NCBI RefSeq assembly: GCF_947623445.1
Contig: NC_135242.1
Span: forward strand, 1,116,001 to 1,180,000
From: Clavelina lepadiformis
Taxonomy: Eukaryota > Chordata > Ascidiacea > Aplousobranchia > Clavelinidae
Direction: 5' to 3'
DNA length: 64,000 bases
In this document: positions 1-11,870 of the stretch, piece after piece
Position numbering within the stretch: position 1 is the stretch's first letter
How the letters are laid out: every line of letters starts with the position of its first letter
Position numbers and translations under genes: made by a program
Notes under the pieces: generated by a model
The model's database searches: none
What the model saw: the letters and a program-made list of their open reading frames with translations, nothing else
What the model was told of the DNA's origin: nothing

Positions 1-383
1 TTCCAAGCTCCTGCACAAATTTTGACATAAGCTGTTGGAATTTTGTGTAAAGGTACAATGCGATAAATAATAATCTGCGAAAAATGGTAAAATATGGTAA
101 TAAACTGATAATATGCATAAATGCAATGCAAGTGCATTTTGTGGGTGGGTCAATGAATGTCAGTTGTTATTGCAGTCCTGTTGAGTTACAGTTGAAAGTA
201 TAAATCCTGCAAATGCACTAAAACCAAAATATTCGTCTAACTCTGCAACGGAACACTGTTTTATGATGTGGCGCCTTGTGACAAAGGAAATCTTTTTTAG
301 ATTGTATATATTCATAGCAGCTCTACGATCTTGCATAGAAATCAAAAAAAGACTCGTACTCAAATATTGTTTGATCATTTAAG

Positions 384-3300
384 GTTTAACCAAAAGGAAA
401 AAAGGTTCAACTTCTGAAGAAAAGTCTAAAGTAGAAAGGCTGCGAGGAATTTCAAATTATAAATTCAATCTACTGCATAAAGTTGAAAGCGTTCCAGAAA
501 AAGGCTTCCAGGTATATGTTTTATTACATACATTTTTAAAAAAATACTGGCATGTTTCGGACCTTTTATAGTTCCTTTCTCAGATTTTGAAGTTGCGAAT
601 GTTCAAAGTACAGCATATAAACAAGGTGTGATAATGAGAAGTAAGTGTCATGCACAGAGACAAGATAGTAACGCAGACAGGGTAACATGATAACAAACAC
701 TATGGTTCAACCTCAGCAATTACAAAGTCGTCGTCAATCTACGAAATAAGACGGGAATGTGAAAGAGTGAATGAGAATACAGAGAACAAATAAGTCAAGC
801 AAAGATTTTCAGTAAAAAGGAGGTCCCATTGTCATAAATTTGTTTGCTTAGGCTGCGGATTTTTTGCCTCATGAATTTTGCATTCATGATCATTACGGCA
901 TTTTTTTAAGATCTTGAAATCATTTATGTTAATTTGTCTGTATGTCTATGTCATGTAGAGTGATTTGGTCTTTAATGGCAGATTTTACATAAGTTTTGTT
1001 ACTTGCGCGTTCTTTGATCCTAGTATAAAAATGATGGGTCGTTTTACCAATGCTAGTAATATGCGTATGAACTCTCCCCAAGTTATATTTTTCAAAAAAG
1101 TTTAAAATTTTGAAAATTTTATCGGTGAAAATCACATCCAATCCAGTCCCATCCAAAAAGTCAACAGATTGACAAGGATTAAACTTATGAAATCAGAATC
1201 GTGTTTATCTTGTATTTATGTGTGAAGAGTGCTTTTACCTTGGCTGTCAATATCCACAGATATTCTGACCGAAATGCTCTATTTTGTAATCATTTGCTGC
1301 ATTTGTAAAAAGATTTGGTGCTAAATGAATACTTGATATGTACGCAGCAAACAGGAATAACATCCTCTAAAAATGTTACTCATTAATATTCATCAATCAA
1401 TAGTTAAAATTTTAACTGTGTTTTCCACAAAAAGTGCAGGACCAGCTCAGATGGTTGGTTTACTTCATGTAGTGGTGTCCGGCAACTATAAGTCATACTT
1501 GTATCACATACACGATAAAATTAACAGTACTGCGCTGTCCAGATAATTATTTCGACTTCCAGACAACTCTAAATACAAACAGTGTGTAGGACGTAATTTA
1601 TTTGTAAGTCAAGTAGCGCCTGTATTCAGAGTGGCTTCAACCAATCTCGCGTGTAGTCAAAAGTTTGTCACCTGATTCGTCAGTTTGGTCTTCAACCATG
1701 TTTTATCGTGCAGACTGCCGTCCAACTGAGTCGAGATGGAACCTTGCTCGTTACCGGGTCTTCAGATGGTCATCTTAGAGCTTGGAAGGTCAGCCTTGTG
1801 CTGCTGCTGTTGTTTGAGGGGTTCTAGGTCAATTCAACCCACGGACGATCAAATCCAGGACAATTAAATTCATAACGACTAAACCCTGGTCGACCCAACC
1901 AAGATCTGTGGGTTGAAAAGTCCTGGTTTAACCGTCCGTTGATTTAATTGCCCTGGTTTGGAATGACCAATCACCTGTTATAGGTGTCGTGTATTGAATA
2001 GATCACAAGCATACTTCAGTGTGAAATAATTTTGGTTGACAATTGCGACTTGATAATTTGTTGTTGTAGGTTCCAAGCTTGGACAAAATATTTGATTCCC
2101 CGGGTCATAAAGAAGACGTCACAGACATTGATATAAGCCCTGATGGGAAGAAGGTAAGTTTCCGCATTTTCCCAAAATGTGGTTGATTAGGTCAGCCCAT
2201 GGCCTACTAGGACTTTCTTAATTCTAAACTTGAACACTTCACAGAATATTCCACGCTGATTTTTCAGATAGCGTCAGTTTCGAGGGACGGAAAAGCGTTT
2301 ATCTGGGACGCCTCTAGCGGTCATAAAACATTGGAACTTCACGCTTCCTGGAACATGCATATGACATCACGGAGTTTCAAATTCAGGAATTGCAGGTTAG
2401 TAGCTGGGTAGTCAAAGGTCTCACATGCAGCATGGATACTGAGATCAAGGGAGATGCAGTGTTTCCGTTCATAATTTGTGCACATTCATGTTCAAACAAC
2501 TTTGTTTTAAAAATGATTGATATCAAGCTGTGAAGCTCATCTTCTAACTTGGTGTGACGACAGGTTCAGTGTCGTGCCCGAACAGTCGTCACGGTTCGTA
2601 ATCTTCACGTCGCACACACCGCTCAAACGAGGTCCTGGTGATGTAACAAAGAGCTCTTGTTGCATCACAAAGTGGGCGAGAAAGCGTGACAAGGAGGGCA
2701 AAGAATCAGGTTCGTTTCTCCCGGCGCTTGTGCAGAAAACCGGCGACGAAGCAATATCGGCCATCGCTGTCAGGTAAACCCACCACTGGTGGCGCTAGGT
2801 TCCTAGTAATAAGCACACTTCGACATTTTGAGCAGATTTTTAAACTCAGACCCATTTCCCAAAAACTATTTTATAAATTTTTAAGGACCGAGTATTTGCG
2901 TTGTTAAGTTTCATTTGTGTTTGTGAGATCTCCGTTGTCGTCGAAGATTTTCTAAAACATTTTTCGTTTCTTTCCAGCCAAAACGGTGTGTTTGTTGGGG
3001 TCGGGTTCATGGAGGGTTCGGTCGCAATTTACATCGCTTTCAGCTTACAAGTGAGTTTCTCTCCATGTCAACGTAGAATTAAGAATCCCTGCTTGTTTGT
3101 TAAACTTTTGTGCCCGGATATAGGTAAAATCTTTAAAGAACATTTGTCCATTGTATTAGTAGTTGTTATCAGCAATGCTACATTGCCGAGTACAAAGTTA
3201 TGCTTTTGTTTTGGCGAAACGATTCGTCATCTTCCTTTAAATTATATTTATTTTATACGAAGTGCGCTCACCGAGTGAAGCAAGTGCACAGTATCTTTGT

Positions 3301-3691
3301 GACGTCACTATGCTTTGTAAACGACACTGAACACACGAGGGCGATAACGGGTGATTGTGATGCGGCGTTATTGTCCGTCTCTGTAGATTGCAGTTGTCAC
3401 ATGACCAAGCTTGAATCGAGAAGTAAGTTGGTTTAATTTTTTGAAGTTTGTTTTATTTTTAGCCTAGACTTGCCGCTATTAAATCTTGCCCGATATAGAT
3501 TCGTAACAAAAACTTATGTTTAGTTATTTCTTGGCTATTGTTTGCTCAGCTGATGTCATAGATCGTTTAATGACGAAACTTCCTTGTTTATTGTTTTTCC
3601 AGCTTTATTCTCACTGTGGTTGGCTCTTTTTCTCTGCGTGGTTGCCCTGGTCGCGTCGTCAATCTACCTTCACTCGGTTGGCCTCATTTGA
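384..3691 (+). CDS. PREB: PREB / SEC12, Sar1 guanine-nucleotide exchange factor (5' truncated)
   Basis: PREB (SEC12) is an ER membrane protein whose WD40 propeller loads GTP on Sar1 to start COPII coat assembly. Coding exons, all in matching phase: 384-511, 1714-1788, 2070-2153, 2268-2395, 2564-2773, 2978-3050, 3263-3422 and 3603-3691. Diagnostic stretches are VPSLDKIFDSPGHKEDVTDI, then SRDGKAFIWD, then GSVAIYIAFSLQ and the following VHSIFVTSLCF. The last is the most conserved part of the family. The final exon encodes a single membrane segment (SLWLALFLCVVALVASSIYL) and then stops, as expected for a tail-anchored protein with the propeller in the cytosol. About 314 residues are visible. The first roughly 100 residues, including the first blades, should lie left of base 1. 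Exon 384-511 is lysine/serine-rich and less certain. The identity is firm; the exact edge of the first exon is not. Confidence 0.9.
929..1156 (-). mobile_element. Retroelement relic with GIY-YIG-like C-terminal piece
   Basis: In a PREB intron an antisense open frame contains SIGKTTHHFYTRIKERASNK and then SAIKDQI. This resembles the YVGKT-x-R-x-(F/L)-x-TR-(V/I)-x-EH segment at the C-terminus of Penelope-like and related reverse transcriptases. The fragment is short (about 75 codons), has no reverse transcriptase motifs around it and no target duplication that I could see. I infer a degraded insertion. A chance open frame is the alternative. Confidence 0.4.
1828..1975. repeat. Imperfect foldback in a PREB intron
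   Basis: Between PREB exons, segments such as TTCAACCCAC and CCAGGACAATTAAAT recur as near-exact reverse complements about 70-130 bases downstream (GTGGGTTGAA, ATTTAATTGCCCTGG). This could be a small decayed foldback transposable element. No clear terminal target duplication was found. Confidence 0.4.
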
Positions 3692-5482
3692 CTCCAGACA
3701 GCCTGTCGCACGAAATGTTCGATTCTGTCTTGCCCCATTCTGTCGCCATTTTATCTGGGTGCTGGTGGTTAAATATCAGGGGCAATGACTCCACATTTTG
3801 GTTTTATATTCTTGGTTTTATCTCGGTGTCATGTTAGCGCGGAAGGTTCTGATTTTATCACCTATCTAGTTGATTTTAGCTCGTTCCTGCATAAATTTTT
3901 TGTGATTCTAAGTTAACTAAAATGCGTCCAAATATTCACCTGTTATCTACTTTGTTATCAATTATGGTGTGTACGCTATTGCTGGGGTCGTGTGTTCTGC
4001 GTCAAAGTGCAATTTTGAATGAATTCTACGCGTTGTTGGAAAACTGTCTCCTACAGGCCATGACTAGTTCAGATCCAATACCTCTGGATCGGTGCATAAT
4101 GACGTCATAAATCTACGACATTGTTTTTTTTTGGACAGAAAAAACTTGCGAAAGACTACGAGTGGCTCGTTAGTTGCCGGTGATAAATTGTCGAAAACGA
4201 ATTACTATATATTTATAACTTTAGTTTTCATCATAGGCACAAATTAGAGCCATCAAGTTGCGGAAAAATACGTATTATGGTGCCGGCATACCCCGTCGTA
4301 AGAAATTGTGCAAGTCCAGGTCAAATTGTACAAGTCCAGGTTGACTTGCAAATACAGCAACCAAACGAAGTGACGGTCAGAGTAGTTTCGCTTGTCCATA
4401 GAAATAAAATCTTTTTACGTCATTGGTTGTTTATCGTGACAGATTTCCCTACAACATTTCCTGTTTGTCATCTGTACATGAGCACTTTCGCTCGAAAATA
4501 ACTACAAATTTAATTTCTAGTCAAACACATTCCAATAATTTAAACTTACTAAAACTTATAAGTTTTTTTCTAAGCTTGAAAAGTTTCTGCAAAGTACACA
4601 ATTGCACAATCCTTTGTTGCGTCATAGAAACTTATACTCAAAATATTATGACGTGATAGAGCAGCGTTGTTCCGCCATCACAGGTCATATAGGTGTGTGT
4701 AATATCCGTTGCTGCAGCCTCTGTAACCAACAAAGCAGTACGAGGTGATTATGACAAAACAATTGATTGACGCCAGCTGAAGAATACGAAGCAGCAACAG
4801 CAAAGTTTTGACTTGATAATAAAAGTAATGTTTGGTTGTTATGACAACTAGAGAGTTTCTACAAGAAGTCTAATTAGCTTTTTTAGTCATTTGTTCAAGT
4901 TTTTGGTTAATTTTTGCAAAGTTTTTTCTGGAAAACGACGTTGTTTTAAATATGCAAGATTAGTTTAACTTTAAAAGAAGAAATTTAAAAACTATGATTT
5001 GTTATTCTGTGATTAAATTATGACGTAATATTTTATTGCTCTTACAATCAAAATCTATCTTTGTTTCATCATGAATGAAAAAATTAAAAAGTATCACGTG
5101 ACACTTAAATGCCCGACTTGGAATATAAAAATGAATACACTGTATTTGGTAGATTCTGACTATTTTAGTTGTTTTATGCGACATGCGTTACTCTGGTCAC
5201 GCTTTTTGCGGTCTATCTTTCATGCATCTGCATCACGGAAATGACGCAATAGTGAGGCTTAGTGAGCGCATAGTGGACGATTTGTATGCAGTGGCATAGT
5301 CAGTGATTACCAATCACGGTTTAAGTGCGAACGAAAGCGGTTTATGTTCGGGAAAGCCCAAGGAAGTTATTTTGTTTACAGTTTTTAGAACGAGCAACAA
5401 CAATCAAATAACGTCATAATTTACTTTTCTGTTTGCTAGGTTGATTGTTAAGCTATAGTGACATCATATACAGATAATAATC
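3692..5482. other. Intergenic: PREB 3' flank and upstream region of the PPxY membrane gene
   Basis: No convincing exon was found. A 62-codon ATG frame at 3922-4110 starts with a hydrophobic stretch but has no recognisable relatives and probably lies in PREB 3' sequence. The imperfect tandem CAAGTCCAGGTCAAATTGTA is present near 4312-4345. CRE-like octamers occur at 4100 and as TGACGTAA variants nearby. Confidence 0.6.
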
Positions 5483-8449
5483 ATGTCAACGTCAGTAGTT
5501 GGAGGTGAAATGGGTCCAGCATCAAGTGAAAATAGTGAACCGGACGAATATAACTTATGTGAGTTACTTATTCTCAAGTTAATTAGCCGTTTGTACAAAC
5601 GGAAACTGTAGGTTTATTTCAAACCATTATTTATAAAAGTATCTGGACTCATCATTGTGACGTAATTAAAGGTCTATGCAAACCTTCGGCAAGACATTAT
5701 GCTATGACAACTACTAGGCCACGTATATTTAGCCTATATACCAGGTTTATATTATAACGAGACTTGATGTTTGATAGATCTTGGATTTATGATTCCTATA
5801 GGGGCCATCCTAGCCCTCTGCGTAATGTGTCTCTTTGTCATAAGCTGGCAGCTGATCTGTCCCAAGTGCTCACGGAAATACTGTCCCAAGATGTTCCTTG
5901 AGAGCAACAGAAACTCAAACACCGCCAACGCTCAAAACCCTGAACAGGTGCCTGCTGTGCTAGATTATGACAAAGTGTGACGTCATTTTACAACAACACT
6001 GTTGTTTTAGTCGCTTGATGAGATTTTAAAACCTACTATTAACAATGACACATTCTTGTCTACTGCGTATAGCACCAATGGCGTAGCCTAAGCATGGAAA
6101 CAAATCACTTTTACCATTATGCTACCTGTAGCTAAGCTCAATCACTTCCCAGACCCAGGATGTACAAACGTTTTAGGGTGCTTGCTCCATTCTGGGCCGG
6201 AGAAATTCTTCGCTTTTATCTTCGTTAAAGAGCGATTTAAACTCACTCATTATAGACTACCTGTAGATATGACCTACGAGGCATCAACGGTGTCCTATGT
6301 CGTACCAGAGCTGCTGTTTCATAGCGGTACGGCAAACAGGCCGCCAGCATTAATAATATCGCATGAATATCTAGCTGCTGTGGGCAGAATGAAGGCTCAG
6401 GTTTGGCGATTAGACGCGTGTGTATAACTGGGGTTTCTCCAATGTTAATGGTAAATTTTCAATATTACTGTAATCGTGTTTTTAAACTCCATAATCATGA
6501 AAGAATAAGTCTTATCGGGGGTCGCAGAAACTTTTCCCGCGCCCGCATTTGGCAAGGTGAAAAGCGTTTCGGACACATCTGGTTGAAAGCGAACCACAAG
6601 TGGCTTGTAGACTTATCTGGCTAAGCATATAAGCTAACTGCTTTATATCTATATAGACCTTTACTGTCAGCTTGGCGTGCGTTTTAATGGAAATTTACCA
6701 TAGAATTACGGTCATTGCAAACTAATGAAGCATTTGTTGTACAACAGACTACTTGCTTGTTCTTGAAACATGGTATGTGACGTAACAAGGTTTTTTGTTT
6801 CAGGGAGTTCACGAGAGTTCAAGAAGAAGGACATCATTAACACTGGTGAGATGTTAATTGGTTATTAGCTGTTGATAAATCTTACATCACTGAGTTTTTT
6901 ACTTAGCTTTTCTGAATCACCATTTTTAATCAAAAAGCTTGGAAAATAATCTACATGAGTTTTTATAAGAACCTTCCAGTCAGAGCTTCTAGATACTCTG
7001 TCTTCAGCTTCTTAAATTTGTGCAGAAATTTTGTGGCAAAATTTTCTTAGAGGGTTTTTAATTTATCAAGACATGAACTTTTTTCAAACAAAACATCACC
7101 GAGCGAAAGGAGAATCAGCCGTTTGTCTTCAAAAAAAACAACGAAACTAGAATTTACAATTTTTAAATATCGCATTTAAACTTAAAGAACAAACAACCGA
7201 TTGTTCGCATAAGAAAAGGAGCACTGTTCTTAGCTTCAAGGTAGCCCAAATATAGCAGTGACTTAACTCTTTGAAAAGAGTTCAGTTTCCAATCAAATTT
7301 GAGCGTATCGCGTTTTAGGTTTCTCAACACTGTCTGAACATCATTGAAAGTCTTTTGATCACTTTCTGCAATTACATCACAAACAACTTTCTCATAAATT
7401 GAATTGTGATGTCACAGGTGCGGAGGCACAGCGATTTCCCCCCCAGTTATGAACAATTAATATCGGAGCTTCCCCCCTCCTACCATTCTGTCGTCATAAT
7501 AGAAGAGGAGGCGCCACCTGGCGACAGAAGCAGCAGGTCGTCCGGGATTCGGACTTACGTTTATGATCCTTCCAGGAGGATTTCTATTGAAGTAAGTCAA
7601 CCGTTAGTGGGCGCTAAAACAATTAGATCTTTGATCTTGACATATTACAATGGCTCGTGATTTCCTTAAATCTTTTTTTACCGTTTATTACGTCACGAAA
7701 ATTTCCTCACTGCCCTACTAAAGAATCTGTGACGTAACAGATACCCTTTCTTTAGTTTTCTTTCAAACATGGTCATATAAGCGCTAAAGTGCTCAATTTT
7801 TGTCACGTACCTACTTCAATCGTGTCACGAAAAACTTCAAAATATCGATCTTAGAATCCACCGTCTCAGTTTGTCGAAGTATACTGGTGGGGATTTCCCC
7901 GTGTGTAGAAAGCGGGGATGACACTTTCCAAAACTTAACTTCTGACCTTCGCCAAGGTGGAGGTTTTGTTTCCGGCAACGTTTATCTGTTTTTTTTTAGT
8001 GAACAGTTCACTTAAAAAAGCTAATTGACTAAAAAAGCTAAATTTCCTGAAAAACTCGGCAGTGGTACGAATAGCAACTACATCTCTGGCCGGGGATAAC
8101 GAACATGATAGCAAAGCATAGAATGCATAGCGTTTCATTTCACGATGGATTTACCCGCTATAGGAGAAAAAAAGCTATACTGAGACCGCTATAGGAGAAA
8201 AAAAACGAGTTGTTTTTTTATTTTTAATGTCGAAGTCACGCATGACTTCCTTGATAGGTAACAATATCAATTGTGACGTAGATTCACGACGAAGATACGA
8301 TAAGAGTGGTGGAGGAACTACTATCTAGGCGGAGGTCGACTTCATTGAGAAGATCTTCGTCTCTCCAGAGCGCGTCCGATCCTCCGGGATACAGCCAGGT
8401 CATTCACCTGCCGGAGCGATTTCCCACCATCCAAGCATCCGACGTATGA
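5483..8449 (+). CDS. Single-pass membrane protein with three PPxY/PPGY motifs, family unknown
   Basis: Five coding exons join in consistent phase: 5483-5558, 5778-5947, 6804-6845, 7418-7591 and 8282-8449, giving about 209 residues. I do not recognise the family. Visible features are a short acidic N-terminus without a signal peptide (MSTSVVGGEMGPASS), one membrane segment at about residues 27-49 (LGFMIPIGAILALCVMCLFV) and then a Cys-rich juxtamembrane CPKCSRKYCP. The cytosolic tail carries PPSY twice, 13 residues apart, and PPGY near the end. Spaced PPxY motifs next to one membrane helix are typical of adaptors for NEDD4-family WW-domain ubiquitin ligases, so such a role is an inference. A Ser/Arg-rich stretch (RRRSTSLRRSSS) lies in the last exon. 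Exon 2 could end at 5947 (CAG|GTGCCT) or 5974 (AAA|GTGTGA). Reading past both donors reaches a stop at 5978-5980 and would give a short isoform without PPxY motifs. Confidence 0.7.
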
Positions 8450-9105
8450 CGTAGTGCTCTTCATTTCAATGACTGTTCTTGACCCGCGTCGAATTTCAAG
8501 GCTATTGGCGCCAAACTGAGTGATTCCCCTAAAGTGAAACTAAAATACCGAATTGTTGCACGTGCTATACTCAGTAATTGATCGGTCAAAATGACTTGGG
8601 TTTGAGTATTTCGGTTTTATAACGGTATCCATTTGCTATACTGGTGAAAAACTCAACTGCCATCGTGATGTCATCATCCTCTATGACTTCAACTGACCTA
8701 TTGTGATGTTGGAATCCAATCAATCGATTTCCAGTTTTAAGTCAAATCAAACTCACCCCGTACTCAGTTGTGAACTCGAATTACAGTCCAACAAAATTTG
8801 CATCGCATCGCAAGACGTCACTGATTTTCTCCGCATGCTTGATATGAAAGACGGACGTATTTGTGGAGTTATCCATATACACATGCAAATGAATTCATAA
8901 GCATATAGAATAATTTGCTGTGGTATGAATTCATTGTCCTCAGTCTGAGGAAAGTCTTTGCACGACTTAAACCCGGCGGTGATTCCTCATCGCTCGAGTC
9001 TCGGTTATCGAGCTAATTAACTGTTACATTGTTTTTCGTATTTTTTGTAAACCCAAATTTATAACTGTCCACCAGGTCCAACAGGAGTAAGTGAGGGCAT
9101 TGCAA

Positions 9106-9202
9106 CGGTATCAATGGCGCCACCGGGTATCGAACACAGAGCACGAGTCGCATTATTGCGAGTCTATCCTTAACGCTCTAACCACTCGGCTACCTAATCG
9201 AC
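9106..9202 (-). repeat. tRNA-like sequence (tRNA-derived SINE head or tRNA pseudogene)
   Basis: The minus strand carries a good RNA polymerase III A box (TAGCCGAGTGGTTAGAGC) followed about 40 bases later by a B-box-like GTGTTCGATACCC and a T-arm-like hairpin. The acceptor arms do not pair well and the anticodon arm is not canonical. I call it a tRNA-derived repeat rather than a working tRNA gene. No SINE tail was identified. Confidence 0.5.
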
Positions 9203-9734
9203 TTAAATTCTTTCATTGAAAATCGATTTATCAAATATAACATCGAAATCGTTCATCCATAGTTCTATACATTAACATTAAAAACAAGAAAGCTCCTGGA
9301 ACTGATCAGAAGCATCAGCGGTCATGTGGTTGGCAGCAGGTAGAAAGCTTTAGCGTGCGTTGGAAAAAACAAGTTCTTATTTGAAGTTCGCGTATTTGCA
9401 TGGTTCCTGCCTCGATTTATGCCGAGTGAAAGAAAGTGTGACGTCATGCCAGTGACATGACGTGGAATATTTGTTCTTACAATGTGCGTATGAGAAATGA
9501 AACATGGCTGAGGCAGGAACCTACATTGATGTACAATACCCCGGCAACCGTGGTAGGTTGTCGGCAAACAGGCGACGATATATTTTGGGTTATTTCAATG
9601 CAATTATTCGGAAAAACGGCAACAAATTTTTGTGAAAATTTGAGACAAATATTAACAAGACAATTATTCTGAAATCAGCACAAGCGAAGAAATCGAACAA
9701 AATATCGCGGATAATTGACGGTGCTCTTCTCTTA

Positions 9735-10046
9735 TCACTTGCGATAATCATCAACGCGCTTCTTTCTGCGCTTCTGGGAAAGGTAGGATGCTGCTAGGTT
9801 AGACGCCTTCTCCATACAGCGATGACATTTCCATGAACTACAATCACAGCAATATGGTTTGTGATAGCAACCTTGCTCGGTTTGTAGAGAGGTGTTATTC
9901 ATAACAGCAAGCACACAGGCGTTGTTATAAATCATGATCTGGTCGAGCTTAATCATTTTCTCATTTTCTTCCGTCAGAAGTACGGAGAGCTTCACGTCGC
10001 GAAAGGAATTGTAGGAATCAACTGGGAAAGTAAATTTTAGCAACAT
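9735..10046 (-). CDS. Hypothetical 103-residue ORF, Cys-rich
   Basis: An ATG-started intact frame with a C-terminal cysteine cluster (CYHKPYCCDCSSWKCHRCM) and a basic end (SQKRRKKR). I recognise no family. It lies alone in the region between the PPxY gene and the fibrinogen-domain pseudogene, without obvious flanking exons. It may be a small gene, an exon of an unrecognised gene or chance. Confidence 0.25.
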   Translation of the reverse strand: MLLKFTFPVDSYNSFRDVKLSVLLTEENEKMIKLDQIMIYNNACVLAVMNNTSLQTEQGCYHKPYCCDCSSWKCHRCMEKASNLAASYLSQKRRKKRVDDYRK

Positions 10047-10257
10047 GACAATGCTTTTGTGATAGGTTGCAAAGTAGGTATTTCTAATTTTTTGATAGCA
10101 CTATAAAGAACATGCTCACGAACAATTAATTATGAACAGGAAAAGTGCATGATTTTCGGCTTTTTTGCCTGAAACCTTCGAATTGTTACAAAATATTAAC
10201 CACCATAGAATCCTAGTGACATCATAGAATCAAATCCAAACATTCTTGTGTTTCCAG

Positions 10258-11870
10258 GTTGAGTGAAAGCGGAGAGTTTTGGCTGGGTAGAAGCCATAGA
10301 TATCTTAGTTAGGATGTCTATGGTAGAAGCACGTTTGCTTGAACACTTCTTTTGTGTCTATGGAAACAACTGACATCTGTTCTTCGTAGGTCTCGAAAAA
10401 ATTCACAACTTAACCGGGAATGGCGGATGCAGACTGAAAATTCATCTCTGGGACTTCGCCGGGGGTTATCGCTATGTTGAGTTCCAGTAAGATTATTTGC
10501 TATAACTAATAAATCATATACAGCACTTATACTTAATGACTAATGAGACAAACAATTCAAATGTACTAAATAGAAGTCTCCAAAAGTTTTTTTGATCTCT
10601 ATTAGTAAACTATGCATCACGTGACCGGAATAAGATAAGCCACTTCCCAGTCGTGGGTTTTGTGTATAGATATCTTATATATAACTACCAGTGTACAGTA
10701 CTATATATAGCAGGGGTGGCCAGACCTGCTTCATGCTCGAGCCGCATATAACAAATTCCAGTTTTAAAAGAGCCACATCACAAAACAATAAAAAACACGA
10801 ATTTATTCACTTACAACGAAGTGTAGCTATTGATAAACATTAGTGCTGCGTGGTGATACTATGAGTCTCCACCTGGGCTTCACCAACTCTTTTTGCAATT
10901 ATTAGTATAACCGTAACCAAGACTTAAAACTAGGTCAGCTCTGACGTACAGCTTCAATCTGACAGTTTACTAAACTACAGTGTACAAATTGGCACACTTC
11001 TGTACAATAATGTACTTTTTGGAGTGTAATTTGATTATTACTAACAATGAGTCCATTGTTACTACGTGTGACAGAACGCATTGTTTCATAATCTGATCAA
11101 ACAACTCTTCTAGACCGGGAAAAATGCATGTCTAATTCAACAATGATAATTCATTAAAGAGCCGCAATCAAAGGCTCAAAGAGCCGCATGTGGCTTGAGA
11201 GCCGCAGTTTGGCCACCCCTGATATATAGTATATAGTCTTATATATTGTACTAGCTATATATAGGATGTCTATGGTTTAGTGTTGGTGTCTTCTCTGCTA
11301 ATCGACATCATATATTTTGTTTTGTGAGAGCGTGTGCTCTGGGTGGTAGAAGTCTCGTTGCTTCTTATAGGCTTTACCTTGCATGCTTAAACCTACAGCT
11401 GTGACTGGTTATTGCCAATATTATCAGATGAGTAATATTTGTTTTGCTTTCAGCACTTCCTCTGTTGCGAATGAATCAGAAAAGTTTTGTCTCCTTGTTG
11501 ATGGTTACGCAGGCACTGCCGGGGACAGCCTGGCCCCCTCCCAGAACCACCGCCCCTTCTTTACCCCCGGGAGGTCGGTTACCTCTTCTAACATCAAAAC
11601 CACTCTTTGTTTAAATTGTATAGTAGATTATTGGCTAACAAAGATGGTTAGTGTTGGCTAATAGTGGTTCTTTCATTACCAGCAATCCTAATTGTACTTC
11701 TCAATGCGGCAAGGGTAGTGGTGGATGGTGGTTCGAAACCTGGCTTCGAACCTGCTCTCAACGCCGTCTGGAGTTCTTCAGGTGGGTACGCCACTGGCAT
11801 AATCTGGTTCACTTGGAGGGGAAATTACGAAAGTCTCAAAGCTACCTCCATGAAGCTTATGTGTGATTGA
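10258..11870 (+). pseudogene. Fibrinogen-related domain gene, 5' exons missing and frameshifted
   Basis: Exons 10258-10286, 10390-10486, 11454-11573 and 11683-11870 encode the C-terminal two thirds of a fibrinogen-related domain: [42 protein letters not shown], then ALNAVW, GGYATGIIWFTW and ESLKATSMKL. Phases and the 97-base second exon match the intact paralogue at 33814-35212. Three defects are seen. No exons for the signal peptide or the GWTV-QRR half exist between 8450 and 10257. The frame shifts between GGWWFET and FEPALNAVW, explained by one extra G at 11742/11743 (ACCTGGCTTC). The calcium-loop segment (NVDNDN in the paralogue) is absent. A 511-bp hAT-type element sits in its intron. 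An assembly error at the G cannot be excluded, but the missing 5' half argues for a pseudogene. Ficolins and related lectins have this domain. Confidence 0.75.
10711..11221. mobile_element. Non-autonomous hAT-type element, 8-bp TSD
   Basis: The ends are inverted repeats beginning CAGGGGTGGCCAGAC (left) and, read inward from the right, CAGGGGTGGCCAAAC. A perfect 8-bp target duplication ATATATAG flanks it (10703-10710 and 11222-11229). No transposase frame is present. Inserted in the intron of the fibrinogen-domain pseudogene. Confidence 0.9.

Larger units (their letters stand above)
8450..10257. other. Intergenic between PPxY gene and fibrinogen-domain pseudogene
   Basis: No exon encoding the missing N-terminal half of the downstream fibrinogen-domain gene was found here. 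The stretch holds a tRNA-like sequence at 9106-9202 and a 103-codon antisense open frame at 9735-10046. A CRE octamer lies at 9439. Confidence 0.6.

Noticed and set aside
3922..4110. 62-codon ATG frame with a hydrophobic, signal-like start
   Set aside because: It directly follows PREB, has no recognisable family and could be chance in 3' sequence.
6119..6427. 102-codon ATG frame
   Set aside because: It lies inside intron 2 of the PPxY gene, on the same strand, with no domain or codon pattern suggesting a gene.
9070..9090. Short PPGPTG-like collagen reading before a GTAAGT donor, possibly an upstream ficolin exon
   Set aside because: Only six residues, no repeat of the Gly-X-Y pattern, and the adjacent acceptor would give an 11-base exon.
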